Assembly: GCA_040401595.1 (NCBI GenBank)
Contig: JBBAOE010000050.1
Span: forward strand, 1 to 11,746
DNA from: RFPW01 sp040401595
GTDB taxonomy: Bacteria; Pseudomonadota; Gammaproteobacteria; Burkholderiales; Burkholderiaceae_E
DNA length: 11,746 nucleotides
Direction of reading: 5' to 3'
This document shows, piece by piece, positions 7,467 to 11,746 of this stretch. The position numbers were made by a program, and so were the translations under genes. Numbering within the stretch: the stretch's first letter is position 1; each line of letters starts with the position of its first letter. The notes under the pieces are model-generated. The model was given only the letters and a program-made list of their open reading frames with translations. It made no database searches and was not told the DNA's origin.

Positions 7467-8294
7467 ATGAGAGCCCTCGCACTATCGGGTGCTTCCGTTG
7501 CCATCACCGGCGCGGCTCGCGGTATCGGTTATGCGACTGCGCAGGCGTTCGTCGCCCAAGGTGCCCGGGTGTTCATCGGTGATCTCGATGCCGATCTTGC
7601 CAAAACCGCCGCTGCCAAACTCGGCTGCTTCGGCGCTGCACTCGACGTGCGTTCGCGGGAATCGTTTGCCGCATTCCTAGCCGACATCGAGGCGCCATTG
7701 CAGGTGCTGGTGAACAACGCCGGCATCATGCCGGCCGGCCGGTTCGTCGATGAGCCGGACGCTGTCACCGACGCGATCGTTGATGTCAATCTCAATGGCG
7801 TGCTGCGCGGAACGAAGCTGGTACTACCGGGCATGCTCGATCGCCGATCGGGTCACATCGTCAACGTCGCGTCCTATCTGGGTATGGTCCCGGCGGCCGG
7901 GTTGGCCAGCTATTGCGCCACGAAGCACGCTGTCGTGGGTTTCAGTGAGTCAGTGCGCGACGAAGTGGCCGGCACCGGCGTTACCGTCACCGCCGTGCTG
8001 CCGTCCGCAGTGCGTACCGACTTGGTCGCCGGGGTGAAACTCGGCGGCCTGTTGCCCACTGTCGATCCCGAGGACATCGCCGACGCGATCGTCGAGTCGT
8101 GTCGGACCCGACCCGCCATCGTCGCGGTACCCGGCTGGATGCGCAGCTACGAAGCGGCCGCCGCGCTCACGCCCGACCGGTTGCTCGGGGCGATTCGCGG
8201 AAGGCTTACCCGGGATCGGGTCCTGCGCACCCTCGATAGTCAGGCCAGGGCGGGTTACGACGAACGGATCCGGCACGATGCCGGTGGAAGTTGA
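7467..8294 (+). CDS. NAD-type short-chain dehydrogenase/reductase
   Basis: A classical SDR of 275 aa. ATG 7467 has GAGAGGG (7454-7460) six bases upstream, which decides the start over an earlier in-frame codon at 7410. Seen: TGAARGIG (14-21); acidic D39 after beta-2 (IGDLD), pointing to NAD(H); NNAG (83-86); N108; S136 in NVASYLG; Y149-CAT-K153; SAVRTDL at the usual PG-motif place. The catalytic tetrad is complete. It follows the oxidase after 138 nt and closes the + strand set, so it may be in the same operon or have its own promoter; I saw no convincing one in 7329-7466. It probably oxidises a hydroxy-lipid or interconverts an alcohol and a carbonyl in the same pathway. Together with the NADP-type SDR at 171 it gives the locus one enzyme for each cofactor. 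Confidence 0.92.
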   Translation: MRALALSGASVAITGAARGIGYATAQAFVAQGARVFIGDLDADLAKTAAAKLGCFGAALDVRSRESFAAFLADIEAPLQVLVNNAGIMPAGRFVDEPDAVTDAIVDVNLNGVLRGTKLVLPGMLDRRSGHIVNVASYLGMVPAAGLASYCATKHAVVGFSESVRDEVAGTGVTVTAVLPSAVRTDLVAGVKLGGLLPTVDPEDIADAIVESCRTRPAIVAVPGWMRSYEAAAALTPDRLLGAIRGRLTRDRVLRTLDSQARAGYDERIRHDAGGS

Positions 8295-8489
8295 GATTGT
8301 TCTGATCGCAGCCGGTGCTGCCCGGGTTTCACGAGAGATGCGGCGAGGTCGAATCTGACGCCGACCGATACGCCCGACCCGACACCCTGAACGGCGCGAT
8401 GCATCAAGGCAAATTTATGTTGATGGAAATGTGGGGGCCCAATTGCAATTAGGGGTTTGGCGCCCGATCACGCTTGGGTCGTTGACATT
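8295..8489. other. Convergent intergenic gap with small palindrome
   Basis: About 195 bp between the + strand SDR and the minus-strand HTH gene. No gene is seen. CCC-AATTGCAATT-(A)GGG at 8438-8454 is an imperfect palindrome around a perfect 10-bp core (8441-8450). It could form a weak hairpin at the junction of convergent transcripts but lacks a T-run and a GC-rich stem, so I do not call it a terminator. The sequence is locally AT-richer than the cassette to its left, which may mark the change to accessory DNA. Confidence 0.35.
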
Positions 8490-8684
8490 TCAAGCGGCGG
8501 CATCGAGCGCGATGACCTCATCCCAGGCCGCGAAGCGGTCAGTCATTTCGGTTCGCCACTGGACTAGTAGCGCACCCCCAACAGTGCGGCTCACGGAAAG
8601 TTCTCCCGCGCGCGCGAGCCGGGCGACCTGCCGCGCTGAAATCCCGAGGACCTCGGCACATGCGAGCGTCGTCATCTCACTCAT
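8490..8684 (-). CDS. Short excisionase/MerR-type HTH protein, possibly truncated
   Basis: A 64-aa protein with a winged-HTH of the excisionase/MerR kind: T5-T6 then ACAEVLGISARQVARLARAGEL (8-29), followed by the wing VSRTVGGALLV (31-41). Proteins of this kind bind DNA as small transcription factors or excision factors. Larger actinobacterial relatives with the same HTH usually continue well past the wing; here only WRTEMTDRFAAWDEVIALDAAA follows before the stop, so it may be a truncated gene or a minimal version. The ATG at 8684 lies very close to an AT-rich TATACG stretch and has no good Shine-Dalgarno, so a leaderless mRNA is likely. A 7-bp inverted repeat sits directly upstream and may be its own operator. 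Confidence 0.6.
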   Translation of the reverse strand: MSEMTTLACAEVLGISARQVARLARAGELSVSRTVGGALLVQWRTEMTDRFAAWDEVIALDAAA

Positions 8685-8688
8685 ACGT

Positions 8689-8722
8689 ATATTGCCGCAA
8701 CCGAGACTTGTTCACGCAATAT
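8689..8722. promoter_or_regulatory. Inverted repeat ATATTGC-N20-GCAATAT upstream of the HTH gene
   Basis: ATATTGC (8689-8695) and GCAATAT (8716-8722) are perfect 7-bp arms, with centres 27 bp apart (between two and three helical turns). The left arm overlaps the TATACG stretch next to the HTH start codon at 8684. This fits autoregulation by the HTH protein or half-sites for a dimer; function is inferred from position only. Confidence 0.35.
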
Positions 8723-8765
8723 CTGCACTTCAAAGAAGGATCTTGGTGACGGACCACCGACTGAA

Positions 8766-9734
8766 TCATGCTGCCCGCCTGCCATCACGAACCTGCGCGC
8801 AGGCAAGTTCAAAGCTTACCCACTCCCCCGCATTCGGCCGATGGGTCGCTGGAGCGATCTCCGAGGAGACCGGGCCAGACGAGCCGAACAGCGCGGCAAG
8901 GCGGCTGATAATGCCCGCGGGACTGTCCCCATAACTCTGAAAAACCCTTTTGCGAAGCCATGCTTCGGTTTCAACAACGCCGGAGGTGAGGTCGAGTTCA
9001 GGTGCGGTGATGCTGGGTCCGCACCGGAGGAATTGCTCTTCGTAGCGATCGTCCCACCGATCGATTCGCCACCCGGGCCAAAGCCGGCCCAACCACCGGA
9101 AAAGACCCGGGTCCGGATTCGTCAACCACACACCAACCGCCTTGCCGAGTACGTCGACGTGCACACCACTTTCCGGAATCCTTCCCAGTTCCAGGGCATG
9201 GAACCCCGCCCCAGGCAGCATCTCAAGGAGTTCGGTTCCGTGCCACGCAGCGCTGCTGCCCCACCACAGTGGCCAGGCTCGAATCATTCCGTCGGCGCCG
9301 AGCATAGTGACGAGATGGTGTAAGCGCGTCGTATCGTCAGCGAGGGTCAGTTCGGGCCGAGAAGGTCTGTCACACATAGGCAAAGAAGCGCCGACGTAGG
9401 CAGCAATTTCAGCGGTCGCGTCGTAGGCCCATGAGATCGAATAGCCCGGCCACATGATGGCTAGCACCTCGAAAATCGCACGGCGCTCGTTCATGGTCGC
9501 CATGAGTTCCTCGCCGAAGAACAGCAACGTGCGCTCAGCGAGATCCAGCACGAGGCCACCGTCAGCCCATAGCTCGTCGGTCCAGAATTTCCCGACTTCC
9601 TGCGCGCGAATATAGCGCTCAGCCATGCCTGGTCCTGCGAGCAACGCATCCAGCATGCGGCACCCCGCCCAGTGCGAGTAGCGCAGCTGCCAGCCGTCAC
9701 GATCCACCAGCACTATGTTGGCCCTGTTTCCCAT
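8766..9734 (-). CDS. Trp-rich 322-aa protein of unknown function
   Basis: I cannot assign a function. ATG 9734 is preceded on its strand by GGAGGA with a 5-nt spacer, which is decisive over an in-frame ATG 24 nt earlier. The N-terminus (MGNRANIVLVDRDGW, then YSHWAGCRMLDALLAGP) looks like a family of actinobacterial hypothetical proteins. There is no signal peptide or membrane helix. Trp is unusually frequent. Two segments, about residues 87-115 and 211-239, align without gaps at 9 of 29 positions around an L-WPG-I-D-E-G skeleton, which suggests an internal duplication. It has the same strand as the XRE/nucleotidyltransferase pair but lies 220 nt beyond it, so co-transcription is uncertain. 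A role as an immunity-like or sensor protein is possible but not supported by anything I can see. The following HTH gene starts 81 nt after its stop. Confidence 0.82.
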   Translation of the reverse strand: MGNRANIVLVDRDGWQLRYSHWAGCRMLDALLAGPGMAERYIRAQEVGKFWTDELWADGGLVLDLAERTLLFFGEELMATMNERRAIFEVLAIMWPGYSISWAYDATAEIAAYVGASLPMCDRPSRPELTLADDTTRLHHLVTMLGADGMIRAWPLWWGSSAAWHGTELLEMLPGAGFHALELGRIPESGVHVDVLGKAVGVWLTNPDPGLFRWLGRLWPGWRIDRWDDRYEEQFLRCGPSITAPELDLTSGVVETEAWLRKRVFQSYGDSPAGIISRLAALFGSSGPVSSEIAPATHRPNAGEWVSFELACAQVRDGRRAA

Positions 9735-9954
9735 GATCGTCCTCCACAGAAAAGGCACCGCGCCAATGGCGGCACTCGGTTGTCTGCAGTATCCATCCGG
9801 GGGCTGACACGTTCATTACTAGAAAGCCGGCAACGGATCTCGGTTGTGGATTCAGCGCCAGCCATTCGTCTAAGACATCATCTACGCCTACGAATCGTTG
9901 GATCTCGCGCGCCTTCGCGGCGCCATGCCGCCGCGTCATATGCTGACGACGGGT
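9735..9954. other. Gap between nucleotidyltransferase and 322-aa gene
   Basis: About 220 bp. The only feature that decides anything is the GGAGGA RBS of the 322-aa gene near 9740-9745 (minus strand). A minus-strand open frame starting at ATG 9939, 15 nt after the nucleotidyltransferase stop, has coding-like codon use for its first 30 codons and then drifts into poor codon use and overlaps the next gene. It might be a gene remnant, but I do not annotate it as a gene. GGGCTGACAC at 9801-9810 repeats the core of the att-like repeat seen at 121-130. Confidence 0.4.
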
Positions 9955-10437
9955 TCATTTTTTGGCCAGCAACTCGCGCAACGTGGGCAGAACCCGTTGA
10001 TCCTTGGGGCGGTTGGCGGCCTGTTTGGAGCGAATCACGTCGCCTAGGGACGCGATCTCCACAGTGCTGGCGTAGAGCTCGGCCTTCGCCGCGCCGCGAT
10101 GTAAGTCGGAATAACCATAGGTACCTGCGGGCCGAAAGGCGATGTCGAGATCACCGGCGTCGGTCAACAGGTTCCAGGTCTGGGCACCGGCCAAGGCCTG
10201 AGCGTCGCAGGCGAACGGCAGGCCCTCCGGCACGGATTCGGTCCGGATCCGCGCGTGAAGTTCCCGTAGCGCGGCCGCGAGCCGAGTGAGATTGGCCCCG
10301 TCGGTGTCGGGGGTGATGTCGGCGTCCTCGGTGGGAAACGGCGATCCGTGAAACACCGCGGCCAGGCCGCCGATCAACACGTAGACCACCTTGTGGCGAT
10401 GCAGAGTCGCGAATAGCCGCTCCAGATCGAGGTCCAC
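9955..10437 (-). CDS. Nucleotidyltransferase, MenT/AbiEii-like candidate toxin
   Basis: A 160-aa protein of the nucleotidyltransferase (pol-beta) fold. Seen: VLIGGLAAVFHGS (20-32) with the GG motif at 23-24; T36-E-D-A-D with the metal-binding D38 and D40; a later acidic pair in AGDLDIAF (D96, D98) as candidate third carboxylate; SLGDVIRSKQAANRPKD (130-146), the usual C-terminal Lys/Arg segment of small actinobacterial nucleotidyltransferases. Related enzymes in mycobacterial toxin-antitoxin systems (MenT) transfer nucleotides to tRNA 3' ends; other family members modify different targets. The GTG start lies one base after the stop of the XRE gene (TGA-C-GTG), with a GGAGG sequence inside the end of that gene, so the two are translationally coupled. 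This order (HTH, then nucleotidyltransferase) supports a toxin-antitoxin reading, though the toxicity is inferred. Confidence 0.85.
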   Translation of the reverse strand: MDLDLERLFATLHRHKVVYVLIGGLAAVFHGSPFPTEDADITPDTDGANLTRLAAALRELHARIRTESVPEGLPFACDAQALAGAQTWNLLTDAGDLDIAFRPAGTYGYSDLHRGAAKAELYASTVEIASLGDVIRSKQAANRPKDQRVLPTLRELLAKK

Positions 10438-10438
10438 G

Positions 10439-10759
10439 TCAGGACCTCCCGCCGCGGCGCAGTTCGGCGAGTTGACGGGTCACTTTGGCGTGGCGATCAA
10501 GGCGCTGCTGGCCCGAGAGCTCAGTTAGACGGACCGCTTGGGCCATGTCGCTACCGTCGCGCTCCACGATGTGAAACTCCAGATCCAACCCACACAGCCG
10601 AACCATGCGTACGACGTCGTCGAGGCTGACGGCGTTGCGGCCCGCTTCCAAACGCGCGACGGCGGGTTGATGGAGGCCAGCCCTGCTAGCCAGCTCGATC
10701 TGCGTCAGACCGGCGCGCTGGCGGGCTTCACGGATTAGCTGCGCACCATAAGACGCCAC
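10439..10759 (-). CDS. XRE-family HTH regulator, candidate antitoxin
   Basis: A 106-aa protein. Residues 5-60 form an XRE/Cro HTH: LIREARQRAGLTQIELASRA (8-27), then the recognition helix around HQPAVARLEAGR (30-41) and SLDDVVRMVRLCGLDLEF (45-62). The remaining 44 residues are charged and probably bind or neutralise the partner. The start is GTG 10759: it lies exactly 6 bases after a TATACT -10 element, so the mRNA is likely leaderless. It overlaps nothing and is followed after one base by the nucleotidyltransferase. A 16-bp palindrome covers the promoter, fitting autorepression, as is usual for antitoxins of this kind. It could be only a regulator if the nucleotidyltransferase is not toxic. 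Confidence 0.87.
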   Translation of the reverse strand: MASYGAQLIREARQRAGLTQIELASRAGLHQPAVARLEAGRNAVSLDDVVRMVRLCGLDLEFHIVERDGSDMAQAVRLTELSGQQRLDRHAKVTRQLAELRRGGRS

Positions 10760-10765
10760 AAAGTT

Positions 10766-10784
10766 AGTATAACATAATTGTTAT
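10766..10784 (-). promoter_or_regulatory. Leaderless promoter with overlapping palindromic operator
   Basis: On the minus strand TATACT (10771-10766) is a near-consensus -10 element, placed so that transcription would begin at the GTG of the XRE gene (10759). ATAACA-TAAT-TGTTAT (10769-10784) is a perfect 6-bp inverted repeat overlapping the upstream half of that -10. No good -35 is seen. The stretch is strikingly AT-rich for this genome. Binding here by the XRE protein would block its own transcription; this is inference from position and symmetry. The divergent HigB-type gene starts 36 bp away, so the site may affect both directions. Confidence 0.6.
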
Positions 10785-10820
10785 TCCGGCTGCCGCGCAT
10801 TCCGCATTGACACGGGCTGG

Positions 10821-11129
10821 GTGGCGCCCTGGCCGGTGACCATGGAGATAGTGTCGGCTTCCAACTCGAACAGGTGGCAACTGGGTCTGGGACCAGACGA
10901 TTGGAAGCCCATGCCGGCCATCGGCGCGGGCCCTCGGGAAATCAGGATCCGGACCGCCGATGGAGCCTTTCGGGTGTTTTACGTAACGAAGTTCGGTGAT
11001 GCGGTGTTCGTCTTGCACTGCTTCACAAAAAAGTCCCAGAAGACTGCCCATAGAGACGTAGCGATCGGCACTCAGAGATATTCGGAAGCCAGGAAGCCGT
11101 ATGAACAGGAAAGGCGAGCACGAGGATGA
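10821..11129 (+). CDS. HigB/RelE (Gp49)-type toxin with disrupted N-terminal part
   Basis: The 102-aa frame contains the core of a Gp49/HigB-type ribosome-dependent mRNase toxin: PDDWKPMPAIGAGPREIRIR (25-44), GAFRVFYVTKFGDAVFVLH (48-66), F-x-K-K-x-Q-K-T (68-75), and a C-terminal RYSEAR. The N-terminal part is wrong for the family. Relatives have a G-[FY]-Q-L-x-x-V-Q-x-G helix directly before PDDWKPM; here residues 12-19 read SASNSNRW. That motif is present in another frame: 10853-10876 reads VGFQLEQV and joins QLGLGPDDW if one G near 10877 is removed. A one-base loss just before 10856 and a one-base gain near 10877 would explain this. The usual 15-20 N-terminal residues are also missing. Start GTG 10821 or ATG 10842; no convincing RBS. 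Probably inactive or altered, but still translationally coupled to the antitoxin. Confidence 0.75.
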   Translation: MAPWPVTMEIVSASNSNRWQLGLGPDDWKPMPAIGAGPREIRIRTADGAFRVFYVTKFGDAVFVLHCFTKKSQKTAHRDVAIGTQRYSEARKPYEQERRARG

Positions 11130-11407
11130 GCGTTTGGGATGACATCGCCGACGACGCCGCTGAAGCAGAGAACCTCAAACTCCGGGGTGCGTTGATCCGC
11201 GCTATCCGTTCCCGCGTCGATGAAAACAAATGGTCGCAGACTGCCGCCGCCCAGAATTTGGGCATCACCCAGCCTCGCCTCTCGGATCTCTACCGAGGCA
11301 AGATCTCGAAGTTCTCACTCGATGCCCTAGTGGAGATCGCTTCCAAACTAGGTATCCACGTTCGGATTGAAGTCGAGCCAGATTTCGCGGTTCCCAGCGG
11401 CACGTGA
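11126..11407 (+). CDS. HigA-type XRE antitoxin
   Basis: A 93-aa protein with an HTH of the XRE type found in HigA antitoxins: WSQTAAAQNLGITQPRLSDL (36-55), then YRGKISKFSLDALVEIASKL (56-75) and a short beta-like tail (GIHVRIEVEPDF). It looks intact. Its ATG overlaps the toxin stop in ATGA (11126-11129), the toxin-before-antitoxin order typical of higBA. It would bind and neutralise the toxin and repress the operon. With the toxin probably damaged, it may survive as an orphan antitoxin able to counter related toxins; that is inference. No clear terminator follows, but an imperfect inverted repeat at 11435-11456 (CTTGGTCC/GGTCCAAG) could serve as one. Confidence 0.9.
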   Translation: MSVWDDIADDAAEAENLKLRGALIRAIRSRVDENKWSQTAAAQNLGITQPRLSDLYRGKISKFSLDALVEIASKLGIHVRIEVEPDFAVPSGT

Positions 11408-11436
11408 TCCGCTACCTGCCAGCGGAGGCGGCCGCT

Positions 11437-11453
11437 TGGTCCGGAATTGGTCC
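11437..11453. repeat. Left pair of TGGTCC repeats (arm-site-like)
   Basis: TGGTCC-GGAAT-TGGTCC: two direct copies whose starts are 11 bp apart. A pair with the same spacing and 15 of 17 identical bases is at 11675-11691, on the other side of the tRNA-Pro fragment. Paired direct repeats spaced one helical turn apart on both sides of a core are typical of tyrosine-integrase arm sites. The same bases also form an imperfect hairpin (11435-11456), so a terminator for the antitoxin gene is an alternative. Confidence 0.45.
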
Positions 11454-11507
11454 AAGACCGACTGAGCCCGCGAGTCTGAACTGAAGAATAGGCCGAAAAC
11501 CGCTGTT

Positions 11508-11537
11508 CAGAGCCGGTTTTCAAACGTCGGGCTGACA
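11508..11537. repeat. Right copy of tRNA-Pro 3'-end direct repeat (att-like)
   Basis: It comprises about 19 nt lying downstream of the tRNA fragment's 3' end (11508-11526) and its last 11 nt (11527-11537). It aligns with 102-129 at 26 of 28 positions with one 2-nt gap. It therefore overlaps the tRNA fragment at 11527-11561 and would be the right boundary of the putative island. Confidence 0.55.
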
Positions 11538-11561
11538 GGATTTGAACCTGCGACCACTTGG
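11527..11561 (-). other. 3' fragment of a tRNA-Pro gene (integration core)
   Basis: On the minus strand: CCAAG (3' side of the anticodon stem), TGGTC (variable loop), GCAGG-TTCAAAT-CCTGT (complete T arm), CAGCCCG (acceptor 3' strand, positions 66-72), then discriminator A; no CCA encoded. Position 72 is G, implying a C1-G72 pair; with A73 this is the identity signature of bacterial tRNA-Pro. Similarity stops at the anticodon loop, and the sequence upstream (higher coordinates) is not tRNA-like. Such a 3' fragment is what remains at the far boundary of an element integrated by crossover in the anticodon loop. By orientation an element would extend to the right of 11561. It is not a functional tRNA. 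Confidence 0.75.
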
Positions 11562-11746
11562 CGCCCAGGGAATGGGGCGGGCACGTTGTAACTGCTCACG
11601 CGTGGTGTGCGCGTTAGCTGCGGCTCGCAGATCGTGCATGAACGTGCAGGTCGTTCGGGACCGCGCTGAACGTGTGGTCCCAAATTGGTCCCAGTACACT
11701 TCCGCCCGCGAAGGGCAAGTGCCGCCACTCGTATGCGGCGACTGGA
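11562..11746. other. Right edge, no gene; second TGGTCC pair
   Basis: No supportable coding region. Open frames here run through the tRNA fragment and give the typical false peptide ending in SNPVSPT. TGGTCC-CAAAT-TGGTCC (11675-11691) repeats the pair at 11437-11453 with the same 11-bp spacing, and is about 114 bp from the tRNA core. If this is element DNA, an integrase gene may lie just beyond the window. Confidence 0.5.

Larger units (their letters stand above)
102..11537. mobile_element. Putative tRNA-Pro-associated genomic island
   Basis: An imperfect direct repeat brackets this stretch. The left copy (102-129) and right copy (11508-11537) match at 26 of 28 positions with one 2-nt gap. 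The right copy includes the 3' end of a tRNA-Pro fragment. tRNA 3' ends are the usual attachment sites of tyrosine-integrase elements. The content (metabolic cassette, two toxin-antitoxin-like modules, HTH gene, orphan genes, gene remnants) fits an island. No integrase, transposase or conjugation gene is seen inside, so it would be non-autonomous, decayed, or part of a larger composite. The element could instead lie only to the right of 11561, with this region as flank. The boundary call is inference; the repeats themselves are seen directly. Confidence 0.4.

Noticed and set aside
8438..8454. Palindrome around AATTGCAATT as a bidirectional terminator
   Set aside because: The stem is AT-rich with essentially no loop and no T-run; kept only as a noted palindrome.
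8431..8934. 167-aa + strand frame
   Set aside because: It is antisense to the HTH gene and the 3' part of the 322-aa gene and has no recognisable domain.
9697..9939. 80-aa minus-strand frame after the nucleotidyltransferase
   Set aside because: No RBS, codon quality falls off after about 30 codons, and it overlaps the start of the 322-aa gene; at most a remnant.
11507..11728. 73-aa minus-strand frame ending SNPVSPTFENRL
   Set aside because: The C-terminal part is the translated T arm and acceptor of the tRNA-Pro fragment, a well-known false protein ending.
1..11746. CRISPR arrays, insertion sequences, transposases, integrases, rRNA or a complete tRNA
   Set aside because: Looked for on both strands; no repeat-spacer pattern, no DDE or tyrosine/serine recombinase motifs and no full tRNA cloverleaf were found.

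Overview
The window looks like high-GC actinobacterial DNA, most probably from a non-tuberculous Mycobacterium/Mycolicibacterium. The evidence is the codon usage, GTG starts, leaderless promoters, and the acyl-CoA oxidase, P450 and SDR proteins of mycobacterial type. No species can be named from the sequence alone.

Left two thirds (171-8294), all on the + strand: a lipid-oxidation gene set. The order is an NADP-type short-chain dehydrogenase (SDR), a 450-bp gap that carries a minus-strand DUF1508-like remnant, and then a tight run. That run is an unrecognised 220-aa protein, a 602-aa haem peroxidase with the active-site residues of plant fatty-acid alpha-dioxygenases, a 440-aa cytochrome P450, a 642-aa peroxisomal-type acyl-CoA oxidase, and an NAD-type SDR. 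Gaps between peroxidase, P450 and oxidase are only 5-10 nt. A dioxygenase next to a P450 recalls the fungal Ppo/linoleate diol synthase fusion. Dioxygenase plus P450 plus acyl-CoA oxidase plus reductases also parallels plant oxylipin synthesis. My working reading is that a fatty acid is oxygenated by the peroxidase, the peroxide or aldehyde is remodelled by the P450 and SDRs, and the chain is trimmed or H2O2 supplied by the oxidase. The substrate and product are not known.

Right third (8490-11407): small accessory genes. On the minus strand these are a short excisionase/MerR-type HTH protein, a Trp-rich 322-aa protein of unknown function with an internal duplication, and an XRE regulator coupled to a MenT/AbiEii-like nucleotidyltransferase (candidate toxin-antitoxin pair with a leaderless promoter and operator). 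Divergent from that pair, on the + strand, is a HigB/Gp49-type toxin overlapping a HigA-type antitoxin by ATGA. The N-terminal part of the toxin appears to carry two compensating frameshifts.

Ends: at 11527-11561 there is a 3' fragment of a tRNA-Pro gene (minus strand). An imperfect copy of its terminal 10 nt plus about 18 nt of downstream flank lies at 102-129. The two copies form direct repeats bracketing about 11.4 kb. Pairs of TGGTCC repeats with 11-bp spacing flank the tRNA fragment on both sides, as integrase arm sites might. Together these suggest that the window is, or borders, a tRNA-Pro-associated genomic island. No integrase gene is visible inside it.
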